NCBI GenBank assembly: GCA_018222585.1
Contig: JAAFAB010000019.1
Span: forward strand, 1-45,034
Direction of reading: 5' to 3'
Length of the DNA: 45,034 nucleotides
Source of the DNA: Paracoccaceae bacterium
GTDB lineage: Bacteria > Pseudomonadota > Alphaproteobacteria > Rhodobacterales > Rhodobacteraceae
Both the position numbers and the translations under genes were made by a program. Below are positions 36,881-45,030 of this stretch, piece by piece. Numbering within the stretch: position 1 is the first letter of the stretch; each line of letters begins with the position of its first letter. The notes under the pieces were generated by a model. That model was given only the letters and a program-made list of their open reading frames with translations. It was not told the origin of the DNA and searched no databases.

Positions 36881-37381
36881 TCAGCCTTCCAGGTTCGCCA
36901 GGAAGCGCCGCATGACACCCAGGAAAGCGTGGCGCTCGTCCTCCGACACGCCCCGCAGCATCCGCGCTTCCGCCTCCAGCGCCACCGCCAGCAGGTCCTC
37001 GAACAGCGCCTGTCCGCGTGCCGAGAGCCGCCACTCGCGCCGCCGCAGGTCGCCCGTGGGGGCGTCGTGATCGAGGTTGCCGCGTTCCGCCAACATATGC
37101 AGCGAGCGGCTGATCGCCGACTTGTCCATCCGCAGCATTTCACAGATCTGATTGGCGGGAACGCCCGGCTGCGCGCTGAGGATGGCCATCACCCGCCATT
37201 CGACCACCCCGAGACCGAAATCCTCCTTGAAGACCCCGGCGATCTGCCGGGTCCAGGCCAGGGCGACCGCGTTCAGCAGAAACGGCGCATACTCGTCCAG
37301 GTCCAGCACCGGGGCCTCCCCCACCGGTGTCTCCCTTGCAGCGTCGATCACCCCTGCGGATGCCCCTCGCCCGTCGCTCAT
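36881..37381 (-). CDS. MarR family transcriptional regulator (second)
   Basis: This 166-residue winged-helix protein has helices typical of MarR (EWRVMAILSAQPGVPANQICEML, then MDKSAISRSLHMLAERG as recognition helix) and a wing with DLRRREWRLSARGQALF. The start at 37381 has GGAGGAGG eight bases upstream; the longer frame to 37486 is not supported. It is convergent with dctM. Its targets are unknown. It may sense the same aromatic compounds or control the neighbouring oxidase gene; neither is shown by the sequence. Confidence 0.88.
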   Translation of the reverse strand: MSDGRGASAGVIDAARETPVGEAPVLDLDEYAPFLLNAVALAWTRQIAGVFKEDFGLGVVEWRVMAILSAQPGVPANQICEMLRMDKSAISRSLHMLAERGNLDHDAPTGDLRRREWRLSARGQALFEDLLAVALEAEARMLRGVSEDERHAFLGVMRRFLANLEG

Positions 37382-37579
37382 ACGGTTGCCCTCCTCCGGC
37401 TCCGATTGGCTTTTCGTGCGCGACAGATTGTCACGAAATCCGGCCCGAAGACCAGAAGGCATCACCGGAAATCTCAAGGTTTTCACGCACGCCGGCCTGT
37501 GTCGCGGCGGCGGGGGCTTCCTGTCGAAGGGGCCTTGACCCTCCCCCGGGCAATGCTCTAGTCATCGGCACCAGCCCGA

Positions 37580-37653
37580 GCGGGCGTTGTGTAATGGTAA
37601 GACCCTTGCCTTCCAAGCAAGAGATACGGGTTCGATTCCCGTCGCCCGCTCCA
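37580..37653 (+). tRNA. tRNA-Gly(TCC)
   Basis: The acceptor stem is GCGGGCG/CGCCCGC, the anticodon stem CTTGC/GCAAG with loop CTTCCAA (anticodon TCC) and the T arm CGGGTTCGATTCCCG, with encoded CCA at 37651-37653. The D arm is short (TTGTGTAATGGTAAGAC) as usual for glycine isoacceptors. Confidence 0.96.
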
Positions 37654-37878
37654 TTCCCCCCGACAGCAGGTTCACAACGGGCCGGACTTCAGTCCTTGGA
37701 TCTATTTCCGCATGGCGCGAAACCCATGTGGAGCGGTATTGCGAGCGCCTTGACGGACGATCTGACGACACGCTCGGCCCCTGAAACGGGCAACCGGGCA
37801 GCTGAATGAGGCAGCAGAGCGGTCGCGGCAGGAATGACGGCCCCCAAGGCGGGGCCGAACCGGCCCTCTCTGGCGCAC

Positions 37879-39114
37879 CTAGGCGAAGCGCGCAGGCAGG
37901 CAGGGGGTGGGGTCGATCTCCGGCGGGATCTCGTAGATCATTTCCGCGAGGATCCGCCCCGTGGTCGCCGCCAGCGTCAGCCCCAGATGCCCATGGCCGA
38001 AGGCGGCGAAGATACGCTCCTGCCCCGGCAGGGGGCCGATCGCGGGCAGCGTGTCAGGCAGCGAAGGGCGGTGGCCCATCCAGCGTTTCGCTCCCTTGGG
38101 GTCGAGCCCCGGCAGCGCGTTGCGCGCATGGCGCAGCATCACGTCGGCCCGCGACCATCGCGGCGGCGCGATGAGGCCGCCCAGTTCGACCCGTCCGCCG
38201 ATGCGCAGGCCGACGGACATCGGCGTCATGTAGAAACCGCGCTCGGGCAGACATACGGGTCGGTTGAGGGTGACACCCGCCGCCGGCAGGGTGACGTTGT
38301 AGCCGCGTTCGCTTTCCAGTGGCACCGGCAGGCCCAGGGGCCGTGTCAGCGCATCCGAGCGCGCGCCGCAGGCAATCACCGCGCGGTCGAAGGCCCGGGT
38401 GCCCGCGCCGGGGAAATGCAGGCAAACCCCCGTTTCCGTGGAGGAAATTGCCGAAACCTCGGCCTGGCGAAACTCGCACCCGCGGGCACGGGCGTGGGCG
38501 GCCAGCCGTTCCGTCAGCCCCAGGGGATCCAGCGCATGAGAGAGGTCGGGCATCAGCACCCCGGCCTGGAAATCCCGCGACAGGGCGGGCTCCAGATCGC
38601 GCAGCGCCTGGCCCATCACCGGCTCGAATCGAACCCCGTGGGCGCCCATCACCTGCCAGTCCGGCAGGGCGTCATGCATGGCCCGGGGGCTGCGGTAGAC
38701 ATGCAGCGTGCCCCGGCTGACGCGCAGATCCTCGCACCCCGCCTCGCGCAGCACGCGGTCCCAGTCGGGGCGCACCCACTTCATCAGCGCCGACAGCGCG
38801 GTGGTGCTGCGCTCGACCCGGTCGGGCTGACCTTCGCGAATGAAGTCCCTGAGCCAGGGCAGAAGCTTGGGCAGATGGCGCAGGCGGATCGACAGCGGGC
38901 CGTTGCGGTCCAGCAGCATCCGGGGCACCTCGCGGCGCAGCCCCGGCCGGGCCTCGGGCAGCACGGCGTAGTCGGCGAAGATCCCGGCATTGCCGCGCGA
39001 CGCGCCCGCTGCCACGCCCTCGCGGTCGTAGAGCGTCACCTCGGCGCCCTGGACCCGCAGCGCAAGCGCGGCGTTCACGCCGATGATCCCCGCCCCGATG
39101 ATCGCGATCCGCAT
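37879..39114 (-). CDS. FAD-dependent D-amino-acid dehydrogenase-like oxidoreductase
   Basis: This 411-residue DAO-family flavoprotein has an N-terminal Rossmann motif MRIAIIGAGIIGVNAALAL (GxGxxG) and ASRGNAGIFA, which resembles the DadA FAD loop. A C-terminal FAD segment follows, GHRPSLPDTLPAIGPLPGQERIFAAFGHGHLGLTLA. DadA-type enzymes deaminate D-amino acids to 2-oxo acids, reducing quinone. The substrate is not fixed by sequence; hydroxyproline-type oxidases share the pattern. The start at 39114 is the first Met before the Rossmann motif. It is a single gene between tRNA-Gly and the YqjE-like gene. Confidence 0.87.
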   Translation of the reverse strand: MRIAIIGAGIIGVNAALALRVQGAEVTLYDREGVAAGASRGNAGIFADYAVLPEARPGLRREVPRMLLDRNGPLSIRLRHLPKLLPWLRDFIREGQPDRVERSTTALSALMKWVRPDWDRVLREAGCEDLRVSRGTLHVYRSPRAMHDALPDWQVMGAHGVRFEPVMGQALRDLEPALSRDFQAGVLMPDLSHALDPLGLTERLAAHARARGCEFRQAEVSAISSTETGVCLHFPGAGTRAFDRAVIACGARSDALTRPLGLPVPLESERGYNVTLPAAGVTLNRPVCLPERGFYMTPMSVGLRIGGRVELGGLIAPPRWSRADVMLRHARNALPGLDPKGAKRWMGHRPSLPDTLPAIGPLPGQERIFAAFGHGHLGLTLAATTGRILAEMIYEIPPEIDPTPCLPARFA

Positions 39115-39255
39115 GATCCAAAAGCCCCTGACATGGTCAGCAGGCAAAAGAGAGCAAATCGCGGCAAGATGGAAGAGCCGAGGGGCGGGCTGCGGCAAAT
39201 ACAGCACAACCAGAGGCACGAGTCCGGCGGATCCATGCCTCTGGGGGAAGATTGC

Positions 39256-39633
39256 TCAGGGATGCGGAGGGGGCGGCGGCGGGCGCCGTGCGGCGGCGCG
39301 GGCCGCCATGCCGGCAGTGACCCCCTGCATCAGGGCCACGACCAACTCGGCGGCCATGCCTCCGGGCGCCACCGGCGGCGGCACCGCAGCAGGACGCGGC
39401 GGCACCGGGATCCGCGGGCGGCGGCGGGCCATGGCCAGGCAGATCAGCCCCAGACCGAAGTAGAGCGCCCCGATGATACTGGCGGCGAAGAGCGCGTCGC
39501 GGAGTTCGCTCAGCAGCATCCATAGGGCGGCGGTGAGGAAGGCTAGCCCCGGCAGGATCAGGAGGATCCCGGCCAGGGACCAGCCTGTCCTGTGCAGGGC
39601 GGCACGCGCGCGGTAGCCGAAGGTCGTGATCAT
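39256..39633 (-). CDS. Small two-helix membrane protein (YqjE / phage-holin superfamily III-like)
   Basis: This 125-residue protein has two adjacent membrane segments (about residues 17-40, SLAGILLILPGLAFLTAALWML, and 45-68, FAASIIGALYFGLGLICLAMA). A Pro/Ala-rich tail ends in poly-Pro. The pairing with a DUF883/YqjD protein seven bases upstream copies the yqjD-yqjE layout of enteric bacteria, so YqjE-like is my best call, with limited sequence support. The start at 39633 follows the upstream stop directly. Confidence 0.62.
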   Translation of the reverse strand: MITTFGYRARAALHRTGWSLAGILLILPGLAFLTAALWMLLSELRDALFAASIIGALYFGLGLICLAMARRRPRIPVPPRPAAVPPPVAPGGMAAELVVALMQGVTAGMAARAAARRPPPPPPHP

Positions 39634-39640
39634 GCCCGCC

Positions 39641-39988
39641 TCAGCGGCGCGACAGGAAGAGACCGGCGAGGAAACCCACGCCACCAGCCACGGCCAGGGC
39701 AGTGCCGGGGTTCTCGCGCACGGCGCTTTCGGTCTGCGCATAAGCATGACGGGCGCGGGCCTCGGCCTCGGCCAGACCGGCCTCGGCATCGCCGCGCAGT
39801 TTCTCGGCGCGGGCGCGGGCCGCCTCGGTCATGCCATCTTTTTGCGCCTGTCCATAGGCGGCCAGGGCACGGGTCAACTCGGCGACATCAGCGCGCACGG
39901 CGTCAAGTTGCACCTGGATCGCGGCGGCCTCACCCTCCGGCGCCTTGGTGGAATTACGAGTAGTTTCAGCGGCTTTCGCGGTTGCCAT
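39641..39988 (-). CDS. DUF883 / ElaB-YqjD-type membrane-anchored protein
   Basis: This 115-residue protein has a long N-terminal amphipathic helix rich in Ala, Glu, Asp and Arg (about 20-90), the ENPGTALAVAGGVGFLAGLFLSRR C-terminal glycine-zipper membrane anchor, and the closing RR typical of YqjD/ElaB. E. coli members are RpoS-controlled and tether ribosomes to the inner membrane in stationary phase. AGGAG lies eight bases before the ATG at 39988. It is divergent from the cupredoxin-like gene and coupled with the YqjE-like gene. Confidence 0.85.
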   Translation of the reverse strand: MATAKAAETTRNSTKAPEGEAAAIQVQLDAVRADVAELTRALAAYGQAQKDGMTEAARARAEKLRGDAEAGLAEAEARARHAYAQTESAVRENPGTALAVAGGVGFLAGLFLSRR

Positions 39989-40153
39989 CGAAGGATCTCC
40001 TGCGGAAATTGCATGTGTCATTCGCACAATCAACGCGCGAAACCGGCTTGGGTTCCCTGGCGTCCTTCCCGCCAAATCGCCCAATTCCAGCCCCAATTCA
40101 GAGATATTTGTCAGCTATTAGTGCAGCAACCCTACCTGTTGCGCGTGACACCT

Positions 40154-40795
40154 ATGTTCTACAGACCTTTCTTCCAGCAGCCCTTTGCAGCGGTCCCGCG
40201 GTCCCTTCTGCGCCTTGCCCTCGTGGCGGCGGCGCTGTCGGTGACCCTGGCGGATCCTGCCGTGGCGCAACGCTGGGGCTGGGGCGGCGGCAACGGGAAC
40301 GGTGGTGGCCACGGCGGCGGGCAGGAGGAAGAGGAGCCTCCCGTGGAAGAGACGGGCATCACTCATATCATCTACTTCATCGGCTTTGCCTTTTTCCCCA
40401 ACCAGGTCCATGTGCAGAAGGGGGACACGCTGATGTTCACCAATCTGACCAACCAGAACCAGATGGTCGAGGCGGATGACGGCAGCTGGGCCTCGGGCTG
40501 GCTGGGATACAGGGGCACCTACCCGATCATGCTGGACCGCGACACGGACCTCGATTTCACCGGCAAGACCTACTACCAGTCCGGCTGGTACAACTATAGC
40601 TACGAGTTCTCTGGAGAGGCCGTGGAAACCGAGCTGGAGACCGAGGCCAACCCGCGCTCCTTCCCCTATCTCTCGACCTCGCTGGCCGAGACCTTCAACG
40701 TCACCGAGGCTGTGCGCCGGATCGAGGTCACGCGGCAGCATGTCTGGACGACGGACGAATACGGCAACACGGTCACCCCTCCCCCCTCCAACTGA
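40154..40795 (+). CDS. Exported cupredoxin-fold protein lacking recognisable copper ligands
   Basis: This 213-residue protein has a signal peptide (about 1-38, LLRLALVAAALSVTLADPAVAQ) and a Gly-rich linker with an acidic run. A plastocyanin-like domain follows at about 65-160 (FIGFAFFPNQVHVQKGDTLMFTNLTNQNQMVEADDGSWASGWL). In plastocyanins the loops supply His, Cys, His and Met. Here the first His position reads QM and the Cys-His-Met loop is replaced by SGWYNYSYE, so a type 1 copper site is unlikely. A short charged tail ends in PPPSN. The function is unknown. No convincing ribosome-binding site precedes the ATG. Confidence 0.75.
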   Translation: MFYRPFFQQPFAAVPRSLLRLALVAAALSVTLADPAVAQRWGWGGGNGNGGGHGGGQEEEEPPVEETGITHIIYFIGFAFFPNQVHVQKGDTLMFTNLTNQNQMVEADDGSWASGWLGYRGTYPIMLDRDTDLDFTGKTYYQSGWYNYSYEFSGEAVETELETEANPRSFPYLSTSLAETFNVTEAVRRIEVTRQHVWTTDEYGNTVTPPPSN

Positions 40796-40847
40796 CCTCA
40801 CAAGGTCGTTGGAACGGAGGACCTGAGGACGGGGCTGCGGGGGCGGC

Positions 40848-41504
40848 TCATTCGTCCCAGGGTTCGATCAGTTCGGGGCCCTCGGCGCGGTTGGAATTGA
40901 CCCGGGGCGACACAGGCCAGGCCTGTAGCCGGTCCTCGGCGGCGGGCTGCATCAGCCTGGCGGCACCATGCCCGGCCTCGCCCAGCCAGAGCGGCCAGTC
41001 CGCCTCTTCGACAACAACCGGCATCCGGTGGTGGATCGGCGTCATCAGCGCATTGGCCGCCGTGGTCAGCAGGGCCAGGGTGGGCCGATGCGCCGGCCCC
41101 CAGGGCTGCCAGATCCCGGCCATGACCAGCGGTGCCTCGTCGGCGCGACTGAAGTACCAGGGGCGCTTCCGCTCCCCCGCCCGGTGCCATTCATAGAACC
41201 CCGAGACCGCGACCAGACAGCGCCTGTGCCGACAGGCCTCCCGAAAGGCGGGCTTTTCCGCCACCGTCTCGGCACGGGCATTGATCAGCAAGGGGCCGGC
41301 GGCAGGGCTGTCGTACCACTGCGGCAGGAAACCCCATCGCATCGCCAGCTGCCGCCGCCCGTCCGCCTCCGAGAGTATCACCGGCAGGTCCTGGGTGGGG
41401 CAGATGTTGAAGTCAGGCACCTCGGGCAGGTCGTTCGCGGGCCGGGCCCGGAACAGCCGGGCCATGGCGTCATGGGGCAACGTGTTGGCGATACGGCCGC
41501 ACAT
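40848..41504 (-). CDS. SRAP / SOS response-associated peptidase (YedK/HMCES-like)
   Basis: This 218-residue protein begins with the obligatory catalytic Cys2 (MCGRIANT). The active-site Asn is in INARAETV, the Glu in VSGFYEWH and the His in IHHRMPVVV. These proteins crosslink to abasic sites in single-stranded DNA through Cys2 and protect them. The length is normal for the family. It is convergent with the cupredoxin-like gene and eight bases downstream of the DUF1992 gene, so probably cotranscribed with it. Confidence 0.94.
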   Translation of the reverse strand: MCGRIANTLPHDAMARLFRARPANDLPEVPDFNICPTQDLPVILSEADGRRQLAMRWGFLPQWYDSPAAGPLLINARAETVAEKPAFREACRHRRCLVAVSGFYEWHRAGERKRPWYFSRADEAPLVMAGIWQPWGPAHRPTLALLTTAANALMTPIHHRMPVVVEEADWPLWLGEAGHGAARLMQPAAEDRLQAWPVSPRVNSNRAEGPELIEPWDE

Positions 41505-41512
41505 CCCTTGCC

Positions 41513-41821
41513 TCAGCGCAGATGGGCCTGGCGCGCAAGGTCGATGCGGGCATCCATCGTCGAGATCTCCCTGAGCAGCTGCTGACGCCGGTCCCGGTCC
41601 GAGGTCTCGCGCAGTTCTTCGCGCAGAGCGGCCAGCCTGCGCGTCAGGGTGACGAACTCGGGCACCGCCCCGGCCTCCTGCGCCAGACGATCCAGCAGCG
41701 CAGCCTCGGGGTCATCGAGACGCGGCAGGGGCTTCCCGGCCCCGGGCAGATCATCGAATTCGCCTCGGGCCTCGGCCTCGGCGATCCTGGCGTGAATGAG
41801 GTCGATCAGGGGGTGGTCCAT
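41513..41821 (-). CDS. DUF1992 domain protein
   Basis: This 102-residue protein matches the DUF1992 (DnaJ homologue subfamily C member 28 conserved) pattern. IDLIHARIAEAEARGEFDDLPGAGKPL near the N terminus is diagnostic, followed by a long charged helix. The function is unknown; it is usually a small cytoplasmic protein. The start at 41821 precedes that motif directly. It is read together with the SRAP gene. Confidence 0.87.
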   Translation of the reverse strand: MDHPLIDLIHARIAEAEARGEFDDLPGAGKPLPRLDDPEAALLDRLAQEAGAVPEFVTLTRRLAALREELRETSDRDRRQQLLREISTMDARIDLARQAHLR

Positions 41822-42299
41822 GGCACGAGGATAACAGACCCCCGGGCGGGGGTTAAGCGGGAGTTGCGGGCGCGCGCAAGGATACCGGGGGTCCTCTGCG
41901 CGCAGGAGCCGCCCGGGGCCGGGAGACAACCGATCCGAAAGAGAAGGCCCGTGTCGGTATCCGGTCGGTATCGCGTCGCGGCATTTGCGCTGCGGACAGA
42001 GGGGGGATGAACGGCGCGGGGCCCGCCCCCCGGGTATCGGGGATGCAGGCCGCCCTTGCGACCGGTCGTCCCTGTCGTGTTGGTGATCCCGGCGGAACCT
42101 GCACAGCGGCGGGCCGCCGACCTCCCCCCGCCGTGCAAAGGTCTTTCCGGCCCTCGGACGGCCATCTGGGTCAGGGCGCGCTTTCGCCGCGCAATCCCGA
42201 AAGACTGCGCCGGACGGACATGCTATGAAACAGGCCGGAACAGGCCGGCTTCGCTGTCCATCCCTGTCACCCCCTGCCGTAAACTGGAAATTGCCTCAG
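41822..42299. other. Intergenic region upstream of the AraC operon
   Basis: These 478 bases between divergent genes hold no credible ORF. There is a GC-rich self-complementary patch (GGGCCCGCCCCCCGGG) near 42018-42035 and a 10-bp tandem repeat, ACAGGCCGGa/c, at 42230-42249. If translation starts at 42225 instead of 42300, the repeat is coding. Confidence 0.5.
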
Positions 42300-43151
42300 A
42301 TGTCTGGCCCCTCGTCTCACCGCGCTGTCCTGCTTCCGCCCTGCCTGGAGGGCGTGGAGACGGTCTGTCTTGCCTCCTCACGCACCTTTCCGCGCCATTC
42401 CCACGACCAGTTCGGCCTGGGCGTGGTGCGTGCCGGCGGACATGCCTCGTGGTCCGGCTGCGGGCCGGTCGAGGCGGGCCCGGGCGATCTGATCGCCGTC
42501 AGCCCGGACGAGATGCACGACGGCGCACCGGTTGGCGCGGCCCGCGCCTGGGAGATCGTCTATATCGATCCCGGCACGGTCGCCCAGCTTGTCGGCACGG
42601 AAGCCGCGCGCCGCGAGATCGGTTTCGGTGCCTGCCACGACCCGCACCTCGCCCTGCGCACGAATGCCGCGCTGCGGGCACTGGCGGCCGGCGAGGCGCA
42701 TGAGGCAGAGGAGACGCTGACCGACCTGCTGTCGACCATACTTGCACCCGTCGCGGCGCAGGGTGCGACCGCCCGGCTCGACGGGCCCTCTCCTGCCACC
42801 CGGCGCGTCAAGGAGCGCATCGCCGACCAGCCCGATGCACCCCCCACCCTCGACGAGGTGGCGAGGCTGATGGAGATGGGGCGAACGGGGGCATTGCGGC
42901 GCTTCCGACGAGAGACAGGTGCCACGCCCCACGCCTATGCGATGCAATTGCGTCTGCGGATGGCGCGACAGTCCCTCGCAGCGGGGCAGAGCGCGGCGGA
43001 TGTCGCGGCGGCCTTCGGCTTCGCGGACCAGGCTCATCTGACCCGCGCCTTCGCGCGACAGTTCGGCCTGCCGCCGGGGCGCTGGCGGGCGGCCTCGATC
43101 TCCACCAAGGCCAAGATCGTTCAAGACGGAGGCGCGGCGACCGGTCCATGA
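42300..43151 (+). CDS. AraC family transcriptional regulator
   Basis: This 283-residue regulator has an N-terminal cupin-type sensing domain (FPRHSHDQFGLGVV, PGDLIAVSPDEMHDG) and a C-terminal AraC double helix-turn-helix (TLDEVARLMEMGRTGALRRFRRETGATPHAY..., AADVAAAFGFADQAHLTRAFARQFGLPPGRW). I start at 42300 because the cupin domain begins soon after and the extra 25 residues from 42225 look non-conserved. Neither start has a good ribosome-binding site. It is the first gene of a four-gene operon with a B3/4 protein, LysE exporter and chorismate mutase, and probably controls it in response to an amino acid. Confidence 0.86.
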   Translation: MSGPSSHRAVLLPPCLEGVETVCLASSRTFPRHSHDQFGLGVVRAGGHASWSGCGPVEAGPGDLIAVSPDEMHDGAPVGAARAWEIVYIDPGTVAQLVGTEAARREIGFGACHDPHLALRTNAALRALAAGEAHEAEETLTDLLSTILAPVAAQGATARLDGPSPATRRVKERIADQPDAPPTLDEVARLMEMGRTGALRRFRRETGATPHAYAMQLRLRMARQSLAAGQSAADVAAAFGFADQAHLTRAFARQFGLPPGRWRAASISTKAKIVQDGGAATGP

Positions 43152-43158
43152 TCGGGCG

Positions 43159-43863
43159 ATGACACTCTTCGCCTATCATGCCCAGATCGCCCTCACCTAT
43201 CCGCGCCTCGTGACCGCGCTCATGGTGATCGAAGACCTGCAGGACCTGCAGGACTACGAGGCCGCCGTCGTCGGACTGGAAGACCAGGCCCGCCACTTGC
43301 TCGATGACCGGACCGAAGCGGAGTTGCCCGCGATCCGGGCATGGCGGTCGGCGTTCGCGGCGATGGGAGTGAGACCGACGCAATACCGCTGCGCCGCCGA
43401 GGCCCTGCTGCGACGTCTCCGCAAGGATGGCGCACTGCCGCGCATGACCCCGCTGGTGGATCTCTGCAATGCCCTCTCCGCCGCTCATGCCGTGCCGGTG
43501 GCGGCCTTCGACCTCGACCGGATCATGGGCGATCTCACGGTGGGACCTGCCGCCGGCTCCGAGACCTACCTGTCCTTTGGCGGACAGACCGAACAGCCGG
43601 CAGCGGGCGAAATCGTCTTCGTGGACGCCGCCGGCACCGTCCATGCCCGGCGCTGGACCCATCGGCAGAGCGCGACCTCGGCCGTTTCGCCCGCCACGCG
43701 GCGCGCGCTGATCGTCATCGAGGGGCTGCACGAGACGGCCGAGACCGACGTGGCAGCCGCCCTGGACGCGCTTGCCCGGATCATGTCGCACCATGGGACG
43801 TCAGTTCGCAGACGCCTGCTGCGCGGGGGCGCGGGCGCCTTCGACATGGGGGCCGCAGCATGA
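43159..43863 (+). CDS. Stand-alone B3/B4 (PheRS beta-subunit editing-type) domain protein
   Basis: This 234-residue protein has the B3/4 domain pattern (IRAWRSAFAAMGVRPTQYRCAAEALLRR, then LVDLCNALSAAHAVPVAAFDLDRI and EIVFVDAAGTVHARRWTHRQSA). In PheRS the B3/B4 domain clears Tyr mistakenly attached to tRNA-Phe; free-standing copies are of uncertain function, possibly trans-editing or amino-acid binding. It starts 7 bases after the AraC gene and overlaps the LysE gene by 4 bases. No catalytic or anticodon-binding domains of a synthetase are present. Confidence 0.87.
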   Translation: MTLFAYHAQIALTYPRLVTALMVIEDLQDLQDYEAAVVGLEDQARHLLDDRTEAELPAIRAWRSAFAAMGVRPTQYRCAAEALLRRLRKDGALPRMTPLVDLCNALSAAHAVPVAAFDLDRIMGDLTVGPAAGSETYLSFGGQTEQPAAGEIVFVDAAGTVHARRWTHRQSATSAVSPATRRALIVIEGLHETAETDVAAALDALARIMSHHGTSVRRRLLRGGAGAFDMGAAA

Positions 43864-44468
43864 CGTGGTCCTTCCTTGTCACCGCTTTGATCGTCGTGCT
43901 GATGCCCGGCACCGGAGTCATCTACACCCTGGCCATCTCTCTCGGACAGGGGCTGCGCGCGGGCCTCGTCGCCGCGGCGGGCTGCACGCTGGGGATCGTG
44001 CCGCACATGGCGGCCTCTATCCTGGGCCTTGCCGCGCTGCTCCAGGCAAGCGCCATCGCGTTTCAGATCCTCAAGCTTGCCGGGGTGGCATTCCTTCTCT
44101 GGATGGCATGGCAGACCTGGCGGGAGTCCGGCGCTCTTTCCGTCGATCGGCAAGCCCCCCACCGTCATGCGTCGCGCCTGATCCGCGACGGCGTGGCGTT
44201 GAACTTCCTGAATCCGAAACTGTCGGTCTTCTTCCTGGCGTTCCTGCCCCAATTCGTGCCGGCGGACGCGCCGGAGGCTGCTTGGCGCATGACCGGGCTG
44301 GCACTGGTCTTCATGGCGCTGACTTTCGCTGCCTTCACCCTTTACGCTGTCTTCGCGGCCTTCCTGCGCGACAGGGTGCTGTCGCGGCCCGGCGCCCTGG
44401 CGTGGCTGCGCGGGGCTTTCGCCGTTTCATTCGCCGCGCTCGGGCTGCGGCTTGCCTTGTTGGAGTGA
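43860..44468 (+). CDS. LysE/RhtB family amino-acid exporter
   Basis: This 202-residue protein has six hydrophobic segments. LysE/RhtB hallmarks include VLMPGTGVIYTLAISLGQG after helix 1, GVAFLLWMAWQTWR (helix 3) and ALNFLNPKLSVFFLAFLPQFV (the NPK motif). It probably exports an amino acid or derivative; the substrate is not predictable. The ATG overlaps the B3/4 stop and its own stop overlaps the next ATG by one base, so expression is tightly coupled. Confidence 0.9.
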   Translation: MTWSFLVTALIVVLMPGTGVIYTLAISLGQGLRAGLVAAAGCTLGIVPHMAASILGLAALLQASAIAFQILKLAGVAFLLWMAWQTWRESGALSVDRQAPHRHASRLIRDGVALNFLNPKLSVFFLAFLPQFVPADAPEAAWRMTGLALVFMALTFAAFTLYAVFAAFLRDRVLSRPGALAWLRGAFAVSFAALGLRLALLE

Positions 44469-44797
44469 TGAGAATGCACCGTTCCCCCCTTGCCTGCGAG
44501 ACCATGGCCGAACTGCGCCTGGAAATAGACTCCATAGATGACGCGCTGATCGCGCTCCTTGTTCGACGCGCCGGCTATGTCGACCGCGCTGCGACGCTGA
44601 AGCATCGCGAAGGCTTGCCGCCGCGGACCTCCGCGCGCGTCGAGGAGGTGATCGCCCATGTGCGAAGTCGCGCGGCTGCGCAGGGGCTTGATCCGGATCT
44701 GACCGAAACGCTCTGGACGGCGCTGATCGACTGGGGCATCGCCCGCGAAGCGCGCTCGATGGGGGTGGCGGAGGACGCCACGCCGCGTGAGCCGTAA
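44468..44797 (+). CDS. Chorismate mutase, AroQ type
   Basis: This 109-residue all-helical protein has the AroQ pattern: MAELRLEIDSIDDALIALLVRRAGYVDRAATLK (first helix with the Arg and Lys that bind chorismate), then RVEEVIAHVRSRAAAQGLDPDL and LWTALIDWGIARE. It converts chorismate to prephenate for Phe/Tyr synthesis, though PchB-like isochorismate lyase activity cannot be excluded by sequence. The start overlaps the LysE stop; an alternative Met lies six bases in. It is the last gene of the operon, followed by hairpins at 44964-45030. Confidence 0.85.
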   Translation: MRMHRSPLACETMAELRLEIDSIDDALIALLVRRAGYVDRAATLKHREGLPPRTSARVEEVIAHVRSRAAAQGLDPDLTETLWTALIDWGIAREARSMGVAEDATPREP

Positions 44798-44963
44798 GGG
44801 TGCCGGCCTGTCCTGGCTGCCCGCCTGTTCTGCCCTGTCCTGCCCGCCAATGCCGGACGACCGGACGCGGGAGCGTTTCGACCGTTTCCCGACCGACAGA
44901 GGGGCCAGCAACGTCGTCGGGCAGACCTGCCTTCCCGGCCAGGATCCTCCCCCCGCCAAATCA
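44798..44963. other. Non-coding tail after chorismate mutase
   Basis: This short C/G-rich stretch has no ORF I can support and no recognised motif before the hairpins. Confidence 0.5.
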
Positions 44964-44992
44964 AAAGGGCCCCGCCATTGGCCCAGCCCTTT
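44964..44992. terminator. Bidirectional hairpin after chorismate mutase gene
   Basis: AAAGGGC (44964-44970) pairs with GCCCTTT (44986-44992), with a nested GCC-ATT-GGC. Run of A on one side and T on the other fits a two-way terminator. Confidence 0.6.
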
Positions 44993-45004
44993 GCAGTAAA
45001 TGAT

Positions 45005-45030
45005 GCAGCCGCCGATCATTCGGCGGCTGC
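45005..45030 (-). terminator. Hairpin at window edge, probably ending a minus-strand gene beyond the window
   Basis: An 11-bp perfect stem is formed by GCAGCCGCCGA and TCGGCGGCTGC with a TCAT loop. Immediately to the right, 45031-45033 reads TGA on the minus strand, compatible with the stop of a converging gene. Confidence 0.5.
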
